Positions 5,574-10,053 of a DNA stretch of 10,053 bases are shown in pieces (position 1 is the stretch's first letter; each line of letters begins with the position of its first letter). The notes under the pieces were generated by a model that did no database searches, had not been told where the DNA came from, and saw only the letters and a program-made list of their open reading frames with translations. The position numbers and the translations under genes are program-made. This stretch comes from Actinomycetes bacterium (GTDB lineage: Bacteria > Actinomycetota > Actinomycetes > Mycobacteriales > Micromonosporaceae): positions 1 through 10,053 of the forward strand of contig JAJYSW010000113.1 in assembly GCA_021793335.1 (NCBI GenBank), read 5' to 3'.

Positions 5574-6953
5574 CTAGTTCCTAACGATGTGGAGGATCTC
5601 GTCGCGGAGCCGCTCCATCGAGGCCTGATCGGGGCCTTCGACGTTGAGTCGCAGCAGCGGTTCGGTGTTCGATGGGCGCAGGTTCGCCCAGGATCCGTCC
5701 GCGAGGCCGACGGTGAGGCCGTCCACTCGGTCGGTCTCGACGCCGCTCTGCGCCTCGTAGTGGTCGGCGACCTCGTCGATCTTGGCGTGGGCGTCGGTGA
5801 CTTTCGAGTTGATCTCCCCGGAGGGGACGTAGCGGACGAACTCGGAGGCCAGATCCGCGAGGGTCTTCTCGGATCCGCCGACCGCCGCCAGGACGTGCAT
5901 GGCGGCGAGCATGCCGGTGTCGGCGAACCAGAAGTCCCGGAAGTAGTAGTGGCCGGAGTGCTCGCCGCCGAAGACGGCGTGCTCTTCGGCCATGACGGAC
6001 TTGATGTAGGAGTGGCCGACGCGGGTGCGGACGGGCCGGCCGCCGTGCTCGGCGATGATCTCGGGGACGGCTTTGGAGCAGATCAGGTTGTGGCAGATGA
6101 TGCTGCCGGGGTGCCTGTCGAGCTCCCTGGTGGCGATGAGCGCGGTGATCGCGGAGGGGGTGACCGGTTCGCCGTCGGCGTCGACGACGAAGCAGCGGTC
6201 GGCGTCGCCGTCGAAGGCGAGGCCGAGGTCGGCGCCGGTGGCCTTGACGCGGGCCTGGAGGTCGACGATGTTCGCCGGTTCCAGCGGGTTGGCCTCGTGG
6301 TTGGGGAAGGTGCCGTCGAGTTCGAAGTACAGCGGATCGATCTCGATCGGGAGGGCCGGGAGCAGTTCGTCTCCGAGGACGGCGGGGACGGTGTGGCCGC
6401 CCATGCCGTTGCCGGCGTCGACGACGATTCTCAGCGGCCGGATGCCCGAGAGGTCGACCAGGCCGCGCATGTAGGCGGCGTAGCCGCCCAGGAACTCCTC
6501 GGCGGTGACGGTCCCGGGCGTCTCGGCGGTGGGGGCCGGTTCACCGTCGAGGATGGCCTGCGCCTTGTCACGGATCTCGGCCAGTCCGGTGTCGAGCCCG
6601 ATGGGGCGGGCGGCCGGCAGGCACATCTTGAGTCCGTTGTACTCGGCCGGATTGTGGCTGGCGGTGAACATCGCTCCGGCCACGTCGCGGGCTCCGGCGA
6701 TGTAGTACAGCATGTCGGTCGAGCACAGTCCGGCCTCGATGACGTCCGCGCCGGCGGCGGTGGCCCCGCGCGCGAACGCCGCGGCGAATCCGGGGCCCGA
6801 ATCGCGCATGTCATGGCCGACGGCCCAGGACCGCTCGCCGGTCACGGCGACGGCGGCGGCGCCGATCGCCTCCATGACCTCTGGCGTCAACTGGGAGCCG
6901 ACGAGCCCTCGGACGTCGTAGGCCTTCACGAATTCGCTGAGCTGTGGAGCCAC
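5574..6953 (-). CDS. manB: Phosphomannomutase/phosphoglucomutase
   Basis: This enzyme converts mannose-6-phosphate to mannose-1-phosphate through a phosphoserine intermediate, in the cytosol. The 459-residue product has the four domains of the alpha-D-phosphohexomutase family in order. The catalytic loop TASHNP is at 97-102, with the phosphorylated Ser99. The magnesium loop DGDADR is at 248-253 (Asp248, Asp250, Asp252). The sugar-specificity loop GGEHSGH is at 329-335. The phosphate-binding loop RPSNTEP is at 426-432. GEHSGH together with the mannose neighbours supports a PMM or bifunctional PMM/PGM, not a phosphoglucosamine mutase. Start is GTG at 6953 with a weak AGGCGG about 8 nt upstream. 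It lies 53 bp after the DUF3499 gene and 6 bp before the Trm112-like gene, in the middle of the operon. The long open frame on the opposite strand is a shadow of its codon bias. Confidence 0.97.
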   Translation of the reverse strand: MAPQLSEFVKAYDVRGLVGSQLTPEVMEAIGAAAVAVTGERSWAVGHDMRDSGPGFAAAFARGATAAGADVIEAGLCSTDMLYYIAGARDVAGAMFTASHNPAEYNGLKMCLPAARPIGLDTGLAEIRDKAQAILDGEPAPTAETPGTVTAEEFLGGYAAYMRGLVDLSGIRPLRIVVDAGNGMGGHTVPAVLGDELLPALPIEIDPLYFELDGTFPNHEANPLEPANIVDLQARVKATGADLGLAFDGDADRCFVVDADGEPVTPSAITALIATRELDRHPGSIICHNLICSKAVPEIIAEHGGRPVRTRVGHSYIKSVMAEEHAVFGGEHSGHYYFRDFWFADTGMLAAMHVLAAVGGSEKTLADLASEFVRYVPSGEINSKVTDAHAKIDEVADHYEAQSGVETDRVDGLTVGLADGSWANLRPSNTEPLLRLNVEGPDQASMERLRDEILHIVRN

Positions 6954-7006
6954 GGGTGTGTGTCCGCCTTTCGAAGGTGGTGCGCAGGGCCGGTTGTACC
7001 CCGAGA

Positions 7007-7408
7007 CTAGCGGCTTGCGTCGTCGTCGCCGGACACCACCCGGAGGTGACGCCGGGCGCTGGTCGCCGGTCCGCTCGAACGGAAGCCTTGGCGCGGCGAG
7101 GGTGCCGGCTGTGGCGGTTCGATCTCGGGCCGCTCGCTGGTCGCGGCCTCACGGACGGCGTTGGCCAGGGCGACCAGATCGTCGTCGGTGGGCATGGGCG
7201 CCGTGTAGTCGCCCTGATGGCGGACCAGTTCCCATCCGTGCGGCACGGTGAGACGACGTGCGTGGGCATCGCACAGGTCATAGCTGTGGGGCTCGCGTGT
7301 CGTCGCGAGCGGTCCCACCACAGCCGTGGAATCAGAGTAGATATATGTCAATGTGGCCACCGCTGGTTGGCGGCAGCCGTTCCGGGAGCAACGCCGATCC
7401 GACCTCAC
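7007..7408 (-). CDS. DUF3499 family protein, putative zinc-binding (Rv3258c type)
   Basis: The function is unknown. The 133-residue protein has a compact conserved N-terminal part (1-65) and a low-complexity Pro/Ser/Arg tail (about 90-125). Cys7, Cys12, Cys46 and His49 (CSRNGC near the start, YDLCDAH in the middle) look like a four-ligand metal site of zinc-ribbon type. HGWELVR (57-63) is also typical of the family. Members are restricted to actinobacteria and sit directly upstream of manB and divergent from the zincin-like gene, as here. It is the first gene of the five-gene operon. Start is GTG at 7408. There is no Shine-Dalgarno, but TAGTTT lies 6 nt upstream, suggesting a leaderless transcript. 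Confidence 0.88.
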   Translation of the reverse strand: MRSDRRCSRNGCRQPAVATLTYIYSDSTAVVGPLATTREPHSYDLCDAHARRLTVPHGWELVRHQGDYTAPMPTDDDLVALANAVREAATSERPEIEPPQPAPSPRQGFRSSGPATSARRHLRVVSGDDDASR

Positions 7409-7414
7409 CCCACG

Positions 7415-7420
7415 AAACTA
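7415..7420 (-). promoter_or_regulatory. Candidate -10 box (TAGTTT) for the DUF3499-manB-manA operon
   Basis: On the minus strand TAGTTT is followed by 6 nt and then the GTG start of the DUF3499 gene, the TANNNT spacing of leaderless actinobacterial transcripts. If correct, it is the main promoter of the mannose operon. A -35 element is not obvious. Confidence 0.4.
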
Positions 7421-7539
7421 CCACTCGTGAAGGTGGAGCCGGTGGCGCTGAGCAGTGGTCGGGAACCGAATTCGCGGTACGGGGGAGCGGCAGGCCACCG
7501 GACGGTTCCGCCGTGACCGGTTTCGGGCACCTCTGACGC

Positions 7540-7545
7540 TAAGGT
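7540..7545 (+). promoter_or_regulatory. Candidate -10 box (TAAGGT) for the zincin-like gene
   Basis: TAAGGT ends 6 nt before the ATG at 7552, which would place the transcription start on or next to the ATG. AAGGTGG in the same stretch could alternatively serve as a weak ribosome binding site, so the leaderless call is not certain. It is back to back with the operon promoter in a 143-bp divergent region. Confidence 0.4.
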
Positions 7546-7551
7546 GGGCGC

Positions 7552-7980
7552 ATGCGGAGAGATCGTCATGGGCGGGGGATGAGGGGGCCTCTCGCTCCGA
7601 TCGGACTGCCGATGCGGCGCACGCCCGTAGCGGAGTTCAATGCGCTGGTGCTACAGACGGTGAACGCCATCGAGCGGCACATGATCGAGACGATGAGCGC
7701 GCGATCGCATCTGCGGCATGTGGAGTTCGCCGTCGAGGAGGTCCCGCCGCCGATGCGCGCCTATGAGGCCGACATCGTGGAGGCGCAGGGCGTTCCGCTC
7801 TCCAAGCTCTACCCGGCGCAGCCGGGGACGGCGGCCTGGGCGCCGCGGATCGTGCTGTACCGGCGACCGATCGAGCTGCGGGCCGCGAACGAGATGGAAT
7901 TGGGGATGCTGGTGACCAGCATTCTCACCGAGCAGTTGGGGTCGTTGCTGAACTTGCCTCCCGAGACGCTCGAACCCTGA
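7552..7980 (+). CDS. Zincin-like metallopeptidase family protein (Rv3259 type), active site degenerate
   Basis: The 142-residue protein belongs to the small zincin-like family (PF06262/DUF1025) found divergent from DUF3499 in actinobacteria. It starts with the conserved basic stretch RRDRHGRGMRGPLAP (2-16), has FNALVLQTVNAIERHM in the first helix (29-44), PRIVLYRRPIELRA (98-111) in the strand before the expected active-site helix, and ends LLNLPPETLEP. The helix that carries HExxH in active members reads MLVTSILTEQLGSLL (118-132), with no histidine. It is therefore unlikely to be a zinc peptidase; actinobacterial members often lack the motif. The true role is unknown. The ATG at 7552 includes the conserved N-terminal stretch. 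It converges with whiB across a strong hairpin. Confidence 0.85.
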   Translation: MRRDRHGRGMRGPLAPIGLPMRRTPVAEFNALVLQTVNAIERHMIETMSARSHLRHVEFAVEEVPPPMRAYEADIVEAQGVPLSKLYPAQPGTAAWAPRIVLYRRPIELRAANEMELGMLVTSILTEQLGSLLNLPPETLEP

Positions 7981-8058
7981 GATCCCGGACGCTCAGGCCG
8001 GTCTGCGGGGGCCGATACCGCGCTTCGGCGGTTTCCCGAGCCGGAGCCGAGACGATGC

Positions 8059-8084
8059 GGGGCGGGACGTCTTCGTCCCGCCCC
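8059..8084. terminator. Strong bidirectional hairpin between convergent genes
   Basis: GGGGCGGGAC (8059-8068) pairs perfectly with 8075-8084 around a 6-nt loop. It lies between the zincin-like stop (7980) and the whiB stop (8121). Only two T follow on the plus side. A weaker plus-strand hairpin, ACCGC/GCGGT, is present at about 8017-8032. Nothing else is seen in this 140-bp gap. Confidence 0.65.
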
Positions 8085-8120
8085 TTCACGTGTCGAGTCG
8101 GCCGCCGGGCCGGGTGCCGC

Positions 8121-8588
8121 TCAAGCCGCCACCGGAACGCGTTCGTGCTCGGGTTCCCTCCGCTGCTCGGCCAGGACCGAGCCCACGGGCATCGGTTCGG
8201 CGACGAGCACGCCGGATTCGATCACCGGCTCACAGACCTCGGCGAGGGCCGGTTCCAACTCGGGGTTGATCATCGGGGTCGGCATGCACACCACCACCGG
8301 CACGGCGCGCTCCGCGCGTCGCCGGGCGGCCTCGCGGGCCTGGCGCTTGATCTTGCGGCGTTCCCGCTCCGACAGCCCGCCCCAGATGCCGAAGCGCTCA
8401 TCGTGTTCGAGTGCGTATTGTAGACAGTTCTCTTTGACCTCGCATCGTGCGCAGATGCGTTTCGCGTCGCGCGTCGATCCCCCCTTTTCCGGGAAGAACG
8501 CCTCCGGGTCGGTCTGCGCGCACAGTGCGCGAGCCTGCCACTCCGGAACGTTGCCCAATAGGTCGGCCAGGTAGTCACGGCCGTCCAT
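8121..8588 (-). CDS. whiB2: WhiB2/WhmD-like Fe-S transcriptional regulator with C-terminal tail
   Basis: WhiB-like proteins bind a [4Fe-4S] cluster and act with the primary sigma factor; WhiB2/WhmD is needed for septation. The 155-residue product has the four cluster cysteines Cys23, Cys46, Cys49 and Cys55 (C-x22-C-x2-C-x5-C). It has the GIWGG turn (67-71) after the DERF stretch, and a basic DNA-binding segment RRKIKRQAREAARRRAER (77-94). The start at 8588 has a strong GAGGAGG at 8598-8604; the frame is open to 8657, but that part is leader. The paralogue assignment rests on position next to the DUF3499/zincin pair and the mannose genes, as for Rv3260c. The protein continues 61 residues beyond the basic segment in a Pro/Glu/Val-rich tail with two extra cysteines (Cys101, Cys119). 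This is long for the family. Confidence 0.9.
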   Translation of the reverse strand: MDGRDYLADLLGNVPEWQARALCAQTDPEAFFPEKGGSTRDAKRICARCEVKENCLQYALEHDERFGIWGGLSERERRKIKRQAREAARRRAERAVPVVVCMPTPMINPELEPALAEVCEPVIESGVLVAEPMPVGSVLAEQRREPEHERVPVAA

Positions 8589-8894
8589 ATACGTCCGCCT
8601 CCTCGTGTGCGCACCGGTCGAGCCGGTGCTCCCCCCTTGCAATTCCTTGCATGGCACCGGGTGTCGGACTCCGGGGTCGACGCGCTCCCTCCCCAGTCGC
8701 GCGTATGACCCGATGGTGCGGCGCCGCCGGCCGGCCGCACGTGTTCGAAGTCCTGGTGCCCGCGGGCGGCCTGTAGATGGGGCCGCGCCGCCTAACTCAT
8801 CTCGATGGACGACGAGTGTGCATCGCTATTCGATGACGGTTCGATGTCAAACGATAGCGCACAGTGATCTCGGTGATGAAAGGACCCCTCGGAC
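8589..8894 (-). promoter_or_regulatory. Long structured 5' leader and promoter region of whiB2
   Basis: The 306-bp gap contains no supported gene. On the minus strand TTGACA (8845-8850) and TAGCGA (8823-8828) with a 16-bp spacer form a plausible promoter, giving a leader of about 228 nt. The leader holds two perfect hairpins: 8716-8722 with 8734-8740 (GTGCGGC/GCCGCAC), and 8611-8617 with 8623-8629 (GCACCGG/CCGGTGC). The second lies just before the ribosome binding site. CCTTGCA is repeated with 10-bp spacing at 8635-8641 and 8645-8651. TCGATG occurs at 8802, 8830 and 8841, the last two 11 bp apart within the promoter spacer. A minimal start-stop ORF (ATG AGT TAG) sits near the leader's 5' end. 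Regulation of whiB2 at both promoter and leader is plausible but not shown. Confidence 0.45.
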
Positions 8895-9404
8895 TCATTC
8901 CCTCGGAGGCGTTTGACCGTCCTTGAGCAATATGGAGTATTGCTCTTGTGAACGGCTCCACCGCACGAACAGCACGCCCACGACGGCCAAGACCAGCCAC
9001 ACTCCATCGAGGAGCAGCCGCTCCGTCGCGGCGCGGGCGTCGATCCAGACCGCGCCTTGGTGGGCGAGCTGGGTCGCATCGTCGTATCCGTACATCGCCG
9101 CCGACAACGCCAGCAGTACACCCGTAACGAGGTAGCACCCGTAAACGATCTGGGCCGAGCGACGAATCACCCGTCCGGGGCGCAGCCGGGCCGCCAGCGC
9201 CGGAGCGGCCACCGGCACGATCGAGAACAGTGTCTGCCGTGCGGTGTCGGCGAATCCGATGCCCGCGGCACGCGAGCCATAGTCGTCGCGCGGGTCGACA
9301 CCGGCGCCGACGATCCACTGCGAGAGCGCGACGGCGATGAACACCGCGGCACAGGCGAGCAGGACGACGGCGAGGGCGGCACGGGCGCGGTGCGTTGGCG
9401 GCAT
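8895..9404 (-). CDS. Unrecognised four-helix integral membrane protein
   Basis: I do not recognise this 169-residue protein. It has four likely membrane segments: 9-31 (first half rich in Ala, Leu and Val, ending SQWIV), about 56-73, 84-104 and 130-148. A soluble loop follows helix 1 (32-54, with DPRDDYGSRAAG). A second loop at 105-129 contains acidic and charged residues. The short C-terminus is charged (SRSQEQYSILLKDGQTPPRE). It resembles generic actinobacterial 'hypothetical membrane protein' entries with no catalytic motif visible. The ATG at 9404 starts 8 nt after the guanylyltransferase stop, with no Shine-Dalgarno, so it is probably cotranscribed and translationally coupled. It ends 306 bp before whiB2. 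Its position suggests, but does not show, a link to mannosylation at the membrane. Confidence 0.75.
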   Translation of the reverse strand: MPPTHRARAALAVVLLACAAVFIAVALSQWIVGAGVDPRDDYGSRAAGIGFADTARQTLFSIVPVAAPALAARLRPGRVIRRSAQIVYGCYLVTGVLLALSAAMYGYDDATQLAHQGAVWIDARAATERLLLDGVWLVLAVVGVLFVRWSRSQEQYSILLKDGQTPPRE

Positions 9405-9412
9405 GGCCGGTA

Positions 9413-10053
9413 TTAGACCAGATCGGTCCGAGAGGACTGCTTCAGTTCCTCCACCACGGCCTTGACCTCCTGGGCCCGATCCCTGGGGCACACCAGGACC
9501 GCGTCGGGCGTGTCGACGATGATCAGGTCGTTGACGCCCACGGCGGCCACGAGGCGGCCGGCGGCCGGGACGACGACGTTGCGCTTCGACTCGGTCAGCA
9601 GCGCCTCGCCCGATCCCGTAGGAAGTACGACGACGTTGCCCACGCGATCGGCGGCCTTGAGCACCTGGCCGAGCGTGTCGTAGTCGCCCACATCGTGCCA
9701 GTCGAAGTCGCCGGGGACGACGCCGACCTTCCCCGAGGCCGCGGCCGGTTCCATGACCGCGTAGTCGACCGAGATCTTCTCCAAGGTGGGCCACAGCTTC
9801 GTGAACAGCGCCTCCCGCCCGGGGGAGTCCCAGGCCGCCGCGAGCGTGCGGACGGCGTCGTGGAGTTCGGGCCGGTGGCGGGCGAGCTGGTCGAGGAACA
9901 CGTCCACGCGCCAGACGAACATGCCCGCGTTCCACAGGTGGTCCCCCGAGGACACGTACTCGACCGCGGAGACCTGGTCGGGCTTCTCGACGAACGCGGC
10001 GAGCTTATGTCCCGGGCCGACCGCCTGTCCGAGCCGCAGGTAGCCGTAACCGG
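9413..10053 (-). CDS. manC: Mannose-1-phosphate guanylyltransferase, C-terminal part (5' end outside window)
   Basis: This enzyme condenses mannose-1-phosphate with GTP to make GDP-mannose. The last 212 residues are visible. They begin in GYGYLRLG, followed by FVEKPD (the metal/substrate-binding FVEKP motif of sugar-nucleotide transferases). YVSSGDHLWNAGMFVWR, the family's conserved substrate loop, is next, then VDYAVMEPA and GDFDWHDVGDY. The C-terminal part after about residue 150 of the fragment looks like the small hexapeptide-like end seen in the ~360-residue mycobacterial enzyme. Family length implies that about 150 residues lie beyond position 10053. The frame upstream of the GTG at 9955 is open and clearly homologous, so that codon is internal. 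It ends in TAA, 8 nt from the membrane-protein gene. M. tuberculosis calls the equivalent gene manB (Rv3264c); I use manC to avoid confusion with the mutase. Confidence 0.95.
   Translation of the reverse strand, partial: GYGYLRLGQAVGPGHKLAAFVEKPDQVSAVEYVSSGDHLWNAGMFVWRVDVFLDQLARHRPELHDAVRTLAAAWDSPGREALFTKLWPTLEKISVDYAVMEPAAASGKVGVVPGDFDWHDVGDYDTLGQVLKAADRVGNVVVLPTGSGEALLTESKRNVVVPAAGRLVAAVGVNDLIIVDTPDAVLVCPRDRAQEVKAVVEELKQSSRTDLV

Noticed and set aside
5508..7010. Plus-strand open frame of 500 codons opposite manB
   Set aside because: Its Gly/Val/Asp-rich composition mirrors the antisense of manB codons; manB itself carries all catalytic motifs.
8589..8657. Upstream in-frame extension of whiB2 to 8657
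   Set aside because: The strong GAGGAGG at 8598-8604 positions the start at 8588, and the extra 23 residues overlap the leader hairpin and do not resemble WhiB N-termini.
9405..9935. N-terminal extension of the membrane protein into the guanylyltransferase region
   Set aside because: The extension is Arg/Gly-rich out-of-frame translation of manC; the hydrophobic protein begins at 9404 after the manC stop.

Overview
The window is GC-rich chromosomal DNA from an actinobacterium. The evidence is the WhiB-family Fe-S regulator, a DUF3499 gene facing a zincin-like 'RRDRHGRG' gene, several GTG starts, several starts with no Shine-Dalgarno but a TANNNT box 6-7 nt upstream, and long open frames on the antisense strand. 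The order manA - SIS protein - manB - DUF3499 - (divergent) zincin-like - whiB2 - mannose-1-phosphate guanylyltransferase matches, from memory, Mycobacterium tuberculosis Rv3255c-Rv3264c. The Trm112-like gene between the SIS gene and manB, with its 'CPxxHHAPL' motif, suggests Micromonosporales or Glycomycetales; that placement is inference.

Layout. 1-117: the downstream flank of ahcY, with hairpins and a 23-bp imperfect repeat that spans the ahcY stop codon. 118-1563 (-): ahcY, S-adenosylhomocysteine hydrolase. 1564-1906: the most unusual intergenic region, with an inverted repeat, a near-consensus plus-strand promoter, a perfect intrinsic terminator about 90 nt after it, and a 13-bp tandem repeat. 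1907-2941 (+): a double-GNAT acetyltransferase. 2944-2965: a shared hairpin between convergent genes. 7408 down to 2966 (-): an apparent five-gene operon of DUF3499, manB, Trm112-like, SIS-domain protein and manA. 7552-7980 (+): a zincin-like protein, divergent from the operon. 8059-8084: a shared terminator hairpin. 8121-8588 (-): a WhiB2-like regulator with a long C-terminal tail and a structured leader. 8895-9404 (-): an unrecognised four-helix membrane protein. 9413-10053 (-): the C-terminal part of mannose-1-phosphate guanylyltransferase, cut by the window edge.

How the genes fit together. ManA (fructose-6-P to mannose-6-P), ManB (mannose-6-P to mannose-1-P) and the guanylyltransferase (mannose-1-P to GDP-mannose) are the whole route to GDP-mannose. 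GDP-mannose feeds mannosylated phosphoinositides, lipoglycans, polyprenyl-phosphomannose and glycoproteins of the actinobacterial envelope. WhiB2-type proteins control septation, so envelope precursor supply and a cell-division regulator lie side by side. AhcY belongs to the methyl cycle and has no clear link to the mannose genes. There is no sign of mobile elements, CRISPR, tRNA or rRNA.
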